Positions 18,009 to 27,478 of a stretch of 64,000 nucleotides of DNA are shown here, one piece after another. The stretch's first letter is position 1. Each line of letters opens with the position of its first letter. The DNA comes from an uncultured Roseobacter sp. Lineage in GTDB: Bacteria; Pseudomonadota; Alphaproteobacteria; Rhodobacterales; Rhodobacteraceae. The stretch spans positions 124,001-188,000 of the forward strand of contig NZ_CANLXG010000001.1 in NCBI RefSeq assembly GCF_947495025.1. The letters run 5' to 3'. The notes beneath the pieces were generated by a model. The model was given only the letters and a program-made list of their open reading frames with translations, had not been told where the DNA came from and made no database searches. A program made the position numbers and the translations under genes.

Positions 18009-21000
18009 ATGTCAGGGGGTCAGTGCGTGACGACATCTGAAACAAATGATCTGACGATCATCGGGATCGGTTCATCTGCCGGTGGCCTTGAGGCGATCCG
18101 GGAACTGGTCTCGACGCTTCCTACAGACCTCAGCGTTGCTTACGTGGTCGTGCAGCACATGTCGCCGCATCACAAAAGCCTGATGACCGAACTGGTCGCG
18201 CGGCAGACAGCACTCAGCGTTGTTGACGTGACAGACGGTATGGCGCCACAGCCCAACGTAATCTACGTGACGCCGCCCAAAACTGATGTCGTTTACGAAG
18301 ACGGCAAACTCTTTCTGGTGGAGCCGAGCACCGAGGTCGCATCACCCAAACCTTCAGTAGACCGGTTTTTGCTGAGCCTTGCGGACGGGCATGGTGAGCG
18401 GTCCATGGCGATCATCCTGTCCGGTACCGGAACAGACGGCGCCTATGGCGTTCAGGCGATCCGCGAGGCAGGGGGCATTACAATCGCCCAGGATACCGAA
18501 AGCGCGAAATACGACGGGATGCCCATGGCGGCAATGCAGACCGGGTGTGTCGATCTTGTGCTCCGCCCGTTTGAGATCGGGACGCACCTGCAAAAAATCC
18601 TGACATCGCCGCGCGATTTTGATGCGTTTCGGCAGGAAAAATCAGAAAAAAGCCCGTCGACGGATCTGCTGCAGATCCTGCTGGCACGCACCCGTGTTGA
18701 TTTCCGTGAATACAAACAGACGACGATAAACCGTCGTATCGAGCGGCGCATGATCGCGCTGGGGATCGAGAGCCACGACGAGTACACCCAGTTCTGCCGG
18801 GTTAATCCGAATGCGGTGGATGCTCTGTTCAAGGATCTGCTGATTTCCGTCACCCGGTTTTTCCGGGACAAGTCAGAATTTGAACAGCTGCGGGACATGC
18901 TGCCGGCTCTGCTCAAAAAGAAAAGCCACGGTCCCCTCCGGGTCTGGATTGCAGGCTGCGCGACAGGCGAGGAAGCTTATTCCATCGCTATTCTGCTGTG
19001 CGAAGCGCTTGGCGGCGCCAAGGTTCCGCTCAAAGACCACGTGCAGATCTTCGCCACCGATATCGACAAGGATGCGCTGGATGTGGCGCGCAAAGGGGTC
19101 TACGGCCTCGCGGCGCTGAACGATATTCCGAAGTCGCTGGCCGACAGATATTTCATACAGCAGAACGACGGTATCCGCGTCATTGACACGCTGCGCTCGG
19201 CTATTCTGTTTTCCGATCACAATGTCTGCCAGGATCCGCCGTTTCAGAAAGTAGATCTGCTTTGCTGTCGTAACCTTCTGATCTATTTCGGAAATGCGCT
19301 TCAGCACAAGGTGATGTCGCGGTTCCACTATGCGATGACTGAAAGCTCTCTGATGTTCCTTGGTACCGCCGAGAGCGTTGCGGGATCCGATGAGATGTTC
19401 GTCCAGGACAGCAATTCCGCGCATATCTACCGGCGGCGGTCCATTCGTCGCGCGGAATCCGCCCCCTTTTCAGCAAACCGTACTGTTCCGCAGTCTCGCT
19501 CGGTCAATCCGGTGCAGCCGTCTGTACCGGTCGGGGATTCTACTGACCGCCAGATGTTCGAGGCGCTTGCCCTGTCTTTGGGCAAGAATTCGATGCTTGT
19601 GACGGATGAATATTCGATCGTGCGGGTCTACGGAAATGTCAGCAGTTTCATCGAGGTCAGCGAAGCATCGAACCTGAAGATGCATATTGATCTTCTGCGG
19701 CGCCCGTTCCGCGAAGAAGCGCGCAGCCTGGTTACCCTGGCACTCAAGAACGGCGAGACACGCTCGGGCGTGCGCCATCTCCTTGCCGATGGTGATGACG
19801 AGGAAATCAGGCTGGATGTCTATCCGATCATTGCCCGTGACATCAACGAACGCGCTGCCCTGGTGGTGTTCAGTGAAGTTCAGGTTGACCGGGCCAAGGG
19901 CGCGGTCAGCAAATCGGAGAGCGATGGCGATGATTTCGAGCATGACCGCATCCGCCTGCTCGAGGACGAGGTGGCAACCACCCGCGAGGCTCTGCAGCAG
20001 ACGATTGAAGAACTTGAGACTTCGAATGAGGAACTGCAGTCCCTGAACGAGGAACTGCAATCCACCAACGAAGAACTGCAGGCCACCAACGAAGAGCTTG
20101 AAACCTCGAACGAGGAACTGCAGTCGACCAACGAAGAGCTGATCACGGTCAACGAAGAACTGCAGGTGACGGCGGCTGAGCTCAGCGGACGTACAGGCGA
20201 ACTGATGTCCGTCCTGGAAACGGCACCGCTGTCGATCATGGTGCTGGATACAGCACTGCAGATCAGCCAGGCGACCAATGCTGCAACAGATATGTTTGGC
20301 CTGACCCGACCGGTGTCGAACCCGCACATCAGCCAGTGTGTCGTGCCCGAAGGCTTCCCGACACTCGCCCCGATCTGCAATGAGACGCTCAAGCTGGGCG
20401 AGCCGATCTCGCGCGAATTCACCGCGCGTGGCTCGCGGCTCAAACTCACCTGTTCGCCATTCTTTGACATGCGTGGTCAGATGAAAGGCGTCACAATGGT
20501 TGTGGCGGAATTCCCGGGCCTTGCGCAGGAGCTGGACCTGATCCTTGATCATGCGGAAATCTACATGATGAACCGCTCAACAGACGGCAAGGTTCTTCGG
20601 ATCAGCCAGAAATCGGCTTCGCTGCTCGGCACGACGCGTGCAGATGCGGAAGGCGCTGCTTTCCGAGACATAGCGCCCAAAGACATTCAGCGTTCGGTGG
20701 CCGAACGGGACAACCTGCTGATGGACAGCAAAACCGGCCGTATTGAGCATGTGGACCACTGGCCCGCACCCGAGGGCGAGGGGGAAATCTGGATGAAGAC
20801 GGAGAACTTCGTCTTTGCCGATCCCTCTGTGCCGAATTCATCGATTTATTCCGTTGGCACCGATATCACCGATGTCGTGACCGCGCGGGACAAAGCGGAG
20901 GATGCGATTGCGCAGCTTTACCTGTTGCAGGATTTTGCCGGGGTTGGTTTCTGGTCCGTTGATCTGAAAAGTAACCGGGTGCACTGGTCTGATGAAGTGT

Positions 21001-21284
21001 ACCGCATTCACGGTGAGGACAAAGAGACGTTCTCACCGGATCTCGAAGACGGTATCAGCTTCTATCATCCGGAGGATCAGGAAAAGGTCCGGAAGGAAGT
21101 GGGCCGTATCAGCAAAGAAGGTGGTGAATTCCGGTTTCGTCTCCGGATTGTGACCCGGGCGGGGAAAACCGTGCCGATCGAATCCTTTGGTCTGGCGCGT
21201 GCTGATCAGACCGGTGAGGTCAACAAACTGGTCGGTGTTTTCCGGGCTCTTGAGGATACGCAGGCAAGCGAGGCGGCCGAATAA
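18009..21284 (+). CDS. CheB methylesterase - CheR methyltransferase - PAS fusion protein
   Basis: The 1,091-residue protein combines a CheB domain (about 15-195) with the catalytic serine in GIGSSAGG, histidine in [11 protein letters not shown] and aspartate in [10 protein letters not shown]; a CheR domain (about 215-485) with [12 protein letters not shown], the SAM motif [12 protein letters not shown] and CCRNLLIYF; a coiled coil of EEL-x-x-x-N heptads (667-719); and PAS-like domains to the C-terminus, the last about 985-1085 ([13 protein letters not shown]). No kinase domain follows. CheB/CheR adjust receptor methylation, but this fusion lies away from other che genes and may serve another signalling path. 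Start: ATG 18009, or GTG 18027 with AGGGGG eight bases upstream; undecided. Confidence 0.9.
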   Translation: MSGGQCVTTSETNDLTIIGIGSSAGGLEAIRELVSTLPTDLSVAYVVVQHMSPHHKSLMTELVARQTALSVVDVTDGMAPQPNVIYVTPPKTDVVYEDGKLFLVEPSTEVASPKPSVDRFLLSLADGHGERSMAIILSGTGTDGAYGVQAIREAGGITIAQDTESAKYDGMPMAAMQTGCVDLVLRPFEIGTHLQKILTSPRDFDAFRQEKSEKSPSTDLLQILLARTRVDFREYKQTTINRRIERRMIALGIESHDEYTQFCRVNPNAVDALFKDLLISVTRFFRDKSEFEQLRDMLPALLKKKSHGPLRVWIAGCATGEEAYSIAILLCEALGGAKVPLKDHVQIFATDIDKDALDVARKGVYGLAALNDIPKSLADRYFIQQNDGIRVIDTLRSAILFSDHNVCQDPPFQKVDLLCCRNLLIYFGNALQHKVMSRFHYAMTESSLMFLGTAESVAGSDEMFVQDSNSAHIYRRRSIRRAESAPFSANRTVPQSRSVNPVQPSVPVGDSTDRQMFEALALSLGKNSMLVTDEYSIVRVYGNVSSFIEVSEASNLKMHIDLLRRPFREEARSLVTLALKNGETRSGVRHLLADGDDEEIRLDVYPIIARDINERAALVVFSEVQVDRAKGAVSKSESDGDDFEHDRIRLLEDEVATTREALQQTIEELETSNEELQSLNEELQSTNEELQATNEELETSNEELQSTNEELITVNEELQVTAAELSGRTGELMSVLETAPLSIMVLDTALQISQATNAATDMFGLTRPVSNPHISQCVVPEGFPTLAPICNETLKLGEPISREFTARGSRLKLTCSPFFDMRGQMKGVTMVVAEFPGLAQELDLILDHAEIYMMNRSTDGKVLRISQKSASLLGTTRADAEGAAFRDIAPKDIQRSVAERDNLLMDSKTGRIEHVDHWPAPEGEGEIWMKTENFVFADPSVPNSSIYSVGTDITDVVTARDKAEDAIAQLYLLQDFAGVGFWSVDLKSNRVHWSDEVYRIHGEDKETFSPDLEDGISFYHPEDQEKVRKEVGRISKEGGEFRFRLRIVTRAGKTVPIESFGLARADQTGEVNKLVGVFRALEDTQASEAAE
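20007..20165 (+). repeat. In-frame 21-bp repeats encoding the EEL coiled coil
   Basis: About seven and a half copies of a 21-base unit (GAGGAACTGCAGTCCACCAAC-like, varied at third positions) encode heptads of the form EELQSTN inside the CheB-CheR fusion. The repeat is coding, in frame, and typical for the linker between CheR and PAS parts of such fusions; it is not a CRISPR or mobile repeat. Confidence 0.85.
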
Positions 21285-21311
21285 TCCTGTAGTCTCCTGC
21301 GGTTTTCAGTG

Positions 21312-21357
21312 AGGTTTGCGGTTGACCGCGCCCGCAAACCTGCGCACCCTTTGCGCA
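21312..21357 (+). promoter_or_regulatory. Two consecutive hairpins upstream of choX
   Basis: AGGTTTGCGG (21312-21321) pairs perfectly with CCGCAAACCT (21332-21341) over a 10-base loop, and TGCGCA (21341-21346) pairs with TGCGCA (21352-21357) over five bases. They lie between the fusion-gene stop (21284) and the choX ribosome binding site (AAGGGAG, 21364-21372). No T-run follows, so they are not a standard terminator; an mRNA leader structure or an operator is possible. Confidence 0.4.
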
Positions 21358-21378
21358 AATAAACAAGGGAGATCAGAC

Positions 21379-22305
21379 ATGTACCTCAGAACAACTGCAT
21401 CGGCACTCGCATTTGCTGCAATGGCGACTGCCGCCGCCGCAGAATGCACCGAAGTCACCTTCTCGGATGTTGGCTGGACAGACATCACCGCCACCACAGC
21501 AGCAACCACTGTCGTGCTGCGCGCGCTGGGGTACGAGACCGACATCAAAGTGCTGTCGGTACCGGTGACGTATACGTCGATGGCCGAGGGCGATATCGAT
21601 GTGTTCCTTGGCAACTGGATGCCGACCATGGAAGGCGATATCGCGCCTTACCGTGAAGCGGGTACTGTGGATACGGTGCGTGAGAACCTGGAAGGCGCCA
21701 AGTATACACTTGCTGTAAACAAGGCCGCTACTGATCTGGGAATTAAGGATTTTGCCGATATTGCCACGCATGCAGATGCTCTGGACGGGCAGATTTATGG
21801 CATCGAGCCCGGCAACGACGGGAACCGTCTGATCCAGTCGATGATCGACGCGGATGCATTCGGGCTGAGTGGTTTTGAGGTCAAGGAAAGCTCGGAACAG
21901 GGAATGCTGGCACAGGTCGCACGTGCTTCCAAGCGCGACGAACCCATTGTATTCCTCGGCTGGGAGCCGCATCCGATGAATGCGAATTTTGACATGGGCT
22001 ACCTGACGGGTGGCGATGACTACTTCGGCCCCGATCTGGGCGGTGCTACGGTTTATACCAACACGCGTGCCGGATATGTCAGCGAGTGTCCGAATGTCGG
22101 GGCTCTTCTGGGCAATCTCAAGTTCACCCTGGCCATGGAAAACGAAATCATGGGCGCGATACTGGACGGGGGCGAAGACCCGGATGCAGCGGCCGAAACC
22201 TGGCTCAAAGCCAATCCTGATGCGTTCGTGGCATGGCTGGACGGCGTGACTACTGTTGACGGCGGTGACGCGGTTGCAGCTGTCAACGCGGCCCTGGGGC
22301 TGTAA
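21379..22305 (+). CDS. choX: Choline ABC transporter, periplasmic choline-binding protein
   Basis: ChoX captures choline (and weakly acetylcholine) in the periplasm and delivers it to ChoWV. From ATG 21379 (AAGGGAG seven bases upstream) the protein has 308 residues: signal peptide MYLRTTASALAFAAMATAAA, then an OpuAC-type type II binding fold with aromatic-box segments DVGWTDI, GNWMPTMEGD and FLGWEPHPMN, and YGIEPGNDGNR. The pattern fits ChoX better than betaine-specific ProX. First gene of choX-choW-choV. Imported choline would be oxidised to betaine elsewhere; betaine can feed the methyltransferase at 45-46 kb. Confidence 0.9.
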   Translation: MYLRTTASALAFAAMATAAAAECTEVTFSDVGWTDITATTAATTVVLRALGYETDIKVLSVPVTYTSMAEGDIDVFLGNWMPTMEGDIAPYREAGTVDTVRENLEGAKYTLAVNKAATDLGIKDFADIATHADALDGQIYGIEPGNDGNRLIQSMIDADAFGLSGFEVKESSEQGMLAQVARASKRDEPIVFLGWEPHPMNANFDMGYLTGGDDYFGPDLGGATVYTNTRAGYVSECPNVGALLGNLKFTLAMENEIMGAILDGGEDPDAAAETWLKANPDAFVAWLDGVTTVDGGDAVAAVNAALGL

Positions 22306-22362
22306 AACTCTGCCCCGTCTTATGTGCGGGCGGGGCATATTCGACCAGACAAGAGGTGACAC

Positions 22363-23199
22363 GTGCTGGAATGGCTGACCGAAACCAAGATCCCGGTTGG
22401 CAAGACCGCCGCGGCTTTCTTTGACTGGCTCCAGATCAATGGCGAGTGGTTCTTTGACGGACTTGCCATTGTGATGGAATGGATGATCGATGCGATCCTC
22501 TGGATCCTGCAGACACCGCATCCTTTTGTGATCATCGCCGCTTTTGTCGCGATCACCTGGCTGCTGCAACGCAGCTGGAAGATCTGTGTCTTTGTGATGC
22601 TGGGCTTTCTCTTTATCCTGAACCAGGACTACTGGGAGGAGATGACAGAGAGCATCACGCTGGTGATGTCGGCCTGTGTGGTCTGTATGGCGGTTGGTGT
22701 GCCGATTGGCATCGCTGCGGCACACAGGCCGCGTCTTTATCAGGCCATGCGGCCGGTGCTGGACCTGATGCAGACCCTGCCGACGTTTGTTTATCTCATT
22801 CCTGCGATTGTCTTCTTTGGCATCGGTATGGTGCCGGGTCTTATCGCAACGGTGATCTTTGTGGTGCCGGCACCCATTCGCCTCACACATCTTGGCATCA
22901 GCACAACACCGCGGCCACTGCTCGAGGCGGCGGATGCCTTTGGTGCGACACCGATGCAGAAACTCTGGAAAGTCGAGCTGCCGTTTGCGCTGCCACAAAT
23001 CATGGCGGGTCTGAACCAGACCATCATGCTGTCTTTGTCGATGGTGGTCATCGCAGCACTTGTGGGCGCGGATGGTCTGGGTGTGCCTGTCGTGCGTGCG
23101 CTCAACCAGGTGAACACGTCGCTGGGTTTTGAGAGTGGTTTTATCATCGTGGTTGTCGCGATCATGCTGGACCGTATGCTGAGGGTGGACCGCAAATGA
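22363..23199 (+). CDS. choW: Choline ABC transporter permease
   Basis: The 278-residue inner-membrane permease has about six hydrophobic segments and the binding-protein-dependent transport signature EAADAFGATPMQKLWKVELP that docks the ATPase. It begins MLEWLTETKIPVGK with GTG 22363 and AGAGGTG upstream. The 57 bases after choX hold no other gene. Its stop overlaps the choV start by 4 bases (ATGA), so permease and ATPase are translated together. Confidence 0.92.
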   Translation: MLEWLTETKIPVGKTAAAFFDWLQINGEWFFDGLAIVMEWMIDAILWILQTPHPFVIIAAFVAITWLLQRSWKICVFVMLGFLFILNQDYWEEMTESITLVMSACVVCMAVGVPIGIAAAHRPRLYQAMRPVLDLMQTLPTFVYLIPAIVFFGIGMVPGLIATVIFVVPAPIRLTHLGISTTPRPLLEAADAFGATPMQKLWKVELPFALPQIMAGLNQTIMLSLSMVVIAALVGADGLGVPVVRALNQVNTSLGFESGFIIVVVAIMLDRMLRVDRK

Positions 23200-24251
23200 C
23201 CGCTGCTGTTGAATTTGACAACGTATCCATCGTTTTCGGCGAAGCGCCCCAGAAAGCACTGCCTGAAATGGATGCAGGCAAAACCCGCGCCGAGGTCGAA
23301 CAGTCGACCGGGCAGATCCTGGGGGTGCACAACTGCTCGCTGAGCATTGAACAGGGCGAAATCCTTGTGCTGATGGGTTTGTCCGGATCGGGCAAGTCAA
23401 CCTTGTTGCGGGCGGTGAATGGCCTCAATCCCGTTGTGCGGGGTACGGTGCGTGTTTTTGACGGCGACTGGTCGTGTGATGTGACGCACAGCTCATCAGG
23501 CGATCTGCGTCGCGTGCGCCGTGAATGTGTGTCGATGGTGTTTCAGCAGTTTGGACTGCTGCCATGGCGCACTGTGCGTGAAAACGTGGGCCTTGGCCTC
23601 GAACTGGCTGATCTGCCCAAAAAGGAACGGACTGAACGCACGGACCGTCAGCTTCAGCTGGTTGGTCTTGCGGACTGGGCGGACCGCCGCGTGGGTGAAC
23701 TGTCGGGGGGGATGCAGCAACGTGTCGGTCTGGCGCGCGCCTTTGCCACGGATGCGCCGATTCTGCTGATGGACGAGCCGTTTTCCGCACTTGATCCCCT
23801 GATCCGGGCGCGGCTGCAGGATGAACTACTTGATCTGCAGCGCGATCTGAAACGCACTATCGTCTTTGTAAGCCACGATCTTGATGAGGCGTTCAAACTG
23901 GGGGATCGCATCGCCATCATGGAAGGGGGCCGCATTGTTCAGTGCGGCACACCCCAGGATATCTTTTCGCGCCCCGTGAATGACTATGTTGCTGATTTTG
24001 TTGCGCATATGAACCCGCTGGGTGTGCTGCGGGCTCAGGACGTGATGGAACCAGCAACCGGTCAGACAGGTGAAACAGTGCCCGCGCGGATGCAGGTTGA
24101 GGCGGTCATGCGACAGCTGCTGGAAGACGAAAGACCGATTGCGGTGGAAGACAACGGCGAGATTGTCGGACAGGTCAGCCGGCGCGGCGTCATCGCTGGA
24201 ATTCTGGACCCGCGCGAGACCGGATCAGGACCGAGCGACGGTCAGTCCTGA
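23196..24251 (+). CDS. choV: Choline ABC transporter ATP-binding subunit
   Basis: The 351-residue ATPase has an N-terminal extension typical of ProV/ChoV (residues 1-45), Walker A GLSGSGKST, Q-loop VFQQFGLLPWRTV, signature ELSGGMQQRVGLARA and Walker B ILLMDEPFSALDP. The C-terminal region (about 285-345, MQVEAVMRQLLEDERPIAVE) looks like a reduced CBS-type regulatory module. It ends with a 10-base overlap with the convergent cytochrome c gene. Confidence 0.92.
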   Translation: MTAAVEFDNVSIVFGEAPQKALPEMDAGKTRAEVEQSTGQILGVHNCSLSIEQGEILVLMGLSGSGKSTLLRAVNGLNPVVRGTVRVFDGDWSCDVTHSSSGDLRRVRRECVSMVFQQFGLLPWRTVRENVGLGLELADLPKKERTERTDRQLQLVGLADWADRRVGELSGGMQQRVGLARAFATDAPILLMDEPFSALDPLIRARLQDELLDLQRDLKRTIVFVSHDLDEAFKLGDRIAIMEGGRIVQCGTPQDIFSRPVNDYVADFVAHMNPLGVLRAQDVMEPATGQTGETVPARMQVEAVMRQLLEDERPIAVEDNGEIVGQVSRRGVIAGILDPRETGSGPSDGQS

Positions 24252-24643
24252 ACGGTTCCGAGCCACGCCAGCAGATCGGCGATGGGTTGTGTGGTTTCAA
24301 AATCGCCGGCCGTGCCGGAACTGATCGTGACGACCGGTCCGTCAAAGAACCAGCCATAGACCGGCATCCCGCCGTGCTGACTGTTCTGGCTGTTCCGGCT
24401 GTCAATGCGGGTGGCAATTCCTGTCAGCGGAAGCGCGCCGTGATTCTGCTTTGCCAGCAAGGTGAGATCGGGCGGCGCAGGGGTCATGCCATCGGACAGT
24501 GGTCCGTCTCCCCGCGCCCCAGGTCCGTGACAGGCCGCGCAGTGCAGCCCGAAAAGCCGCGCGCCGCTCTCCGGGTCGCCGACAGTATCAGCCTTTGCGA
24601 AAACAGGCATCCAGCAGAACAGAAAGACAAGGAAAACACGCAT
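24242..24643 (-). CDS. Small periplasmic c-type cytochrome
   Basis: The 133-residue protein has a signal peptide (MRVFLVFLFCWMPVFAKAD) and a mono-haem class I cytochrome c domain with CAACH near residue 35 and a candidate axial methionine in HGGMPVYGW. It has no membrane anchor at the C-terminus and is probably soluble in the periplasm. It is transcribed alone behind an FNR-type promoter (site 24695-24710; GGGAGG ribosome binding site). Its tail overlaps the end of choV by 10 bases on the opposite strand. Partner oxidase or reductase is not in the window. Confidence 0.88.
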   Translation of the reverse strand: MRVFLVFLFCWMPVFAKADTVGDPESGARLFGLHCAACHGPGARGDGPLSDGMTPAPPDLTLLAKQNHGALPLTGIATRIDSRNSQNSQHGGMPVYGWFFDGPVVTISSGTAGDFETTQPIADLLAWLGTVQD

Positions 24644-24668
24644 GGGAACCTCCCGGATATTGACGGAA

Positions 24669-24710
24669 ATCTAATCCGGATGACGGGTTCTGGCTTTGAC
24701 ACACGTCAAA
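24669..24710 (-). promoter_or_regulatory. FNR/FixK-type class II promoter of the cytochrome c gene
   Basis: TTTGACACACGTCAAA (24695-24710) is a perfect dyad that fits TTGAY-N4-RTCAA, the box bound by FNR/FnrL/FixK/Dnr regulators. On the minus strand a -10-like TTAGAT lies at 24674-24669, which puts the start of transcription near 24662 and the dyad centre (24702.5) at about -40.5, the class II activator position. The cytochrome ATG is at 24643. Known: this family reports low oxygen or nitric oxide. Inferred: the cytochrome is induced under such conditions. Confidence 0.7.
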
Positions 24711-24826
24711 CAATCCAGAAGTGCGCAACGTCTCTCAGTCAACGTAATCTTCACAGGAACTGACTTATTCTCGCCAGAATTGGGCGTTACCAGTCTGTTA
24801 ACTGTGATTTCTGAGGTTGTGTGAAA

Positions 24827-25447
24827 ATGAAACTGATTTCCATGATTGCCGGTGTTTTTCTTGTGTTTGCCATTCCGGCGAGTGCGGCCACTGTCGGATA
24901 TACCGAAGGCAGGCGTGATCTTGTGGACGGCACGATGCGTATTGCGGGCGGCGATGCAGCGGCCAGCGGCTTTATGCTGGGCACAATCGGCCGCGGCGCG
25001 GGCGAATACAGCCAGATTGGCATCTTCGGGCGTATTGTCGGACACGCAGATTTTTTCACCTTCCGCGCGACATCTGATTTCAGAATTTCCTTTGCATTTG
25101 ATGGCGTAAGCGTCGCAGGCGAACAGCTGGTCAGCGGATTTGTCCGGCAGGGTCGCCGCCAGAACGAAGCCGACTTTGTTCTGCGTACACTCGGAGACCC
25201 GGCTGCAGACCAGGTCCGGCGTCTGAGAACGGATATTTCTCAGGCAGCGGGTTCCGGTGGCAGCGCACTGATTTTCAGCGGGGAAGCTGGCAAGACCTAT
25301 TCTTTTGGCGTCGACAGCCGCGTTGCCCGGGACAAAGGTGCGGCGAGCTATGATATCCGCATCAGCGTTGTACCTCTTCCGGAAAGTGCACTTCTCCTGC
25401 TCGGCGGCATTGCCGGGCTGGGATACATCGCACGCCGCAAGGCCTGA
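24827..25447 (+). CDS. Secreted protein with VPLP-type C-terminal sorting tail
   Basis: The 206-residue protein has a signal peptide (MKLISMIAGVFLVFAIPASAA region), a beta-rich body (about 25-175), and a C-terminal tripartite tail: VPLPESALLLLGGIAGLG, then YIARRKA. This VPLP motif, hydrophobic helix and basic end form the VPLPA/PEP-CTERM sorting signal recognised by exosortase-type enzymes for surface or extracellular delivery. ATG 24827 or GTG 24821 are both possible (GAGG at 24813). The body is not recognised. No exosortase gene lies in the window. A terminator follows at 25471. Confidence 0.82.
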   Translation: MKLISMIAGVFLVFAIPASAATVGYTEGRRDLVDGTMRIAGGDAAASGFMLGTIGRGAGEYSQIGIFGRIVGHADFFTFRATSDFRISFAFDGVSVAGEQLVSGFVRQGRRQNEADFVLRTLGDPAADQVRRLRTDISQAAGSGGSALIFSGEAGKTYSFGVDSRVARDKGAASYDIRISVVPLPESALLLLGGIAGLGYIARRKA

Positions 25448-25470
25448 AACCGCTCTGATAATGGCGAACA

Positions 25471-25494
25471 GGGTGCCCGCATGGCACCCTTTTT
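25471..25494 (+). terminator. Intrinsic terminator after the VPLP-tail gene
   Basis: GGGTGCC (25471-25477), loop CGCAT and GGCACCC (25483-25489) form a perfect stem followed by five T, 23 bases after the stop codon. Confidence 0.88.
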
Positions 25495-25656
25495 ACGTTT
25501 GCAGGGGGCAGCTGTCTTTTGCCTGGTGCGGGTCCGGTAACATGCGCGGTTGAGGTTTCCGGCCATGATCCGGTGACCCGTTCTGCCAATATCACCTGCA
25601 TGTGATCACAGGATGTGTTAATACCGCGGCTGTGGAGACGGGGACATTTGCCACAG

Positions 25657-27183
25657 ATGCGCATTCTCATAGCTGATGCCGAAATAGACTTTGATGCAGC
25701 GGCGGTTCGCAGGGCAGGGCGGCTGCAGCCGTTGCCTGAAGCTGCCGCGCGCATTCTGCGCAGTCTGTTCGACGCAGAAGGTGCGCCCGTCGCCAGCACT
25801 ACGCTGGAAGCGGTGATCGCCGGACTTCAGGACCGGATGCAGGTCGGAGACGCGATCGGATGTCTGCGTGAACTGCTCGGCGACGGTCATGATGCAGAGC
25901 GTCTGATCGGGACTGCCGGAACATCCGGGTATCGTCTCAAGGTGCCGGCGCGTGCCGTAGACGGCAGACCGGACCGGGCGCGGGACCCTGCGTGCCTGCT
26001 GATGTTTCCACTGCGTCTGATCGGCGGGGACAGAAATGACCAGTTGATCGCCGACGGTGTTACCGATCTGATTGCCGGGCACCTGATGCAGTCCGAGAAC
26101 GTCAGGCTTCTCAGCCGTCCGACAGCGGAAGCAGCCAGTGGTTCTGATCCGGACTATGCCGCTCTGGAAAACCGCACAGGCGTGGAGTTCATTACAGAGG
26201 GCAGTCTGATGCATCAGCCGGCCGGTTACCGTCTGCGGGTACGGCTTGTCAGAGCCCGGCACAGCAGCATTATCAAAACCATACAGGCAGACAGCGACGC
26301 ATCCGTCGGAGGTCTGGCAGAGGCCGCGCGGCACATTTCCCGGATGATCCTGCGCCACAATGGTATTGCAGGAAGTGGTTTGCCGGATACCAGCGGCGAA
26401 ACGCGGTCGTGCCCCGGATATGGCAGTCTGGCAGCCTTCAGATGGGCTGCTGCAGCACGCGCATCATACCGAAGCGGGGACATCGCCTCTGCCAGGGCTC
26501 TACTGAGTGAGTACGCCGGGGTGGCTTGCAATTCCGACGATGATCCGGGCGTGTGTGCAACCGCGTCTCTTTTGTATCTCTCACTGCTCAGACAAGCCGT
26601 CTTTGATGATCCGCACAGTATTTCCGGCAAGGCGCGCAGGGCCGCTGCGCGCGCCGTTGCGGCCGATCCTGCCTGCGCATCCGGGCAGGCGGCACTGGCG
26701 CAATGCGAGGCGCTCACAGGGGACCGTGAAGCATGCGATGCTTCGGCGCAGGTCGCCGTTTCTCTCGCACCCCGCGATCCGGTTGTGCTGGCCGAAACCG
26801 GGTATGCCTATGCGCTGATCGGACAGGAAGCAGAGGCGGTGTCTCTGCTGGAGAAAGCTGTTTCACTGAGTATGGTCCACCCGGCCTGGTACAATTATGC
26901 GAAAATCTGGCAGTACGTCCGTCTGGGCTACGCGGACAAGGCGCTGGGTCTTCTCCGGGCGTACCCCGATCCCGACAGTGCCTGGTATCTCGCCCAGGAA
27001 GTCTCCATTCTGGGGATACTCGGCGAAACAGAGAAGGCCATGGTCAGCCATAAGAAGCTGAAGCATATGTGCCGGGGATCTGACGGCATCATTTCTGCTC
27101 ACCTCAACCACTGGCAACACAATACCGAGTTAACCGGATTGTTCCTGAAAGGGTGGCAGGCAGCGGGCCTGAATAGGGCGTGA
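25657..27183 (+). CDS. Winged-helix / TolB-like / TPR protein (CadC-type regulator-like)
   Basis: From ATG 25657 the protein has 508 residues. Residues about 15-100 resemble an OmpR-type winged helix (AAARILRSLFDAEGAPV and the C-terminal hairpin GTAGTSGYRLKVP). Residues 110-215 match the TolB-like/FlgO region found in adenylate-cyclase-type TPR regulators (FPLRLIGGDRNDQLIADGVTD, VEFITEGSLMH). The C-terminal half (about 260-480) is helical and TPR-like (ETGYAYALIGQEAEAVSLLE). No membrane segment is clear. GTG 25615 and TTG 25648 are alternative starts. Likely a DNA-binding regulator whose TPR half senses a partner; target unknown, and neighbours give no hint. Confidence 0.72.
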   Translation: MRILIADAEIDFDAAAVRRAGRLQPLPEAAARILRSLFDAEGAPVASTTLEAVIAGLQDRMQVGDAIGCLRELLGDGHDAERLIGTAGTSGYRLKVPARAVDGRPDRARDPACLLMFPLRLIGGDRNDQLIADGVTDLIAGHLMQSENVRLLSRPTAEAASGSDPDYAALENRTGVEFITEGSLMHQPAGYRLRVRLVRARHSSIIKTIQADSDASVGGLAEAARHISRMILRHNGIAGSGLPDTSGETRSCPGYGSLAAFRWAAAARASYRSGDIASARALLSEYAGVACNSDDDPGVCATASLLYLSLLRQAVFDDPHSISGKARRAAARAVAADPACASGQAALAQCEALTGDREACDASAQVAVSLAPRDPVVLAETGYAYALIGQEAEAVSLLEKAVSLSMVHPAWYNYAKIWQYVRLGYADKALGLLRAYPDPDSAWYLAQEVSILGILGETEKAMVSHKKLKHMCRGSDGIISAHLNHWQHNTELTGLFLKGWQAAGLNRA

Positions 27184-27314
27184 CTCCGTCACGGGTCAGA
27201 GCCCGGGTCAGCAACGTTTCTGACACGTGAAAACCGAATGGCGACGACGCCCGGAGAATGCAACGATCATTCCGTATCGATCCAGACCAGTATGAGAGGG
27301 CTGCACACGTAAAG

Positions 27315-27404
27315 TGGCGGAGACGAAGGGATTCGAACCCTCGAGACCCTTCCGGGCCTACTCCCTTAGCAGGGGAGCGCCTTCGACCACTCGGCCACGT
27401 CTCC
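27315..27404 (-). tRNA. tRNA-Ser (anticodon GCT)
   Basis: The minus strand folds as a class II tRNA: acceptor GGAGACG / CGTCTCC with discriminator G and encoded CCA (27315-27317), anticodon stem CTCCC/GGGAG around CTGCTAA (anticodon GCT, reads AGC/AGU), a long variable arm and T-loop GGTTCGAATCC. Ninety bases including CCA. Confidence 0.97.
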
Positions 27405-27478
27405 GCCGACCGTCCTATCGGGCAGTTTGGCGGAAAACAAGTGCAAAAACCTGCCGGAACAGGAAATCCTGCCAGAGC

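Noticed and set aside
20007..20165. Regular 21-base repeats that look like a CRISPR or satellite
   Set aside because: They are in frame, without spacers, and encode the coiled-coil heptads of the fusion protein.
21373..23400. 675-codon minus-strand frame over choX and choW
   Set aside because: His/Arg/Gln-rich composition, no family, and antisense to well-supported genes; a shadow of GC-rich codon bias.
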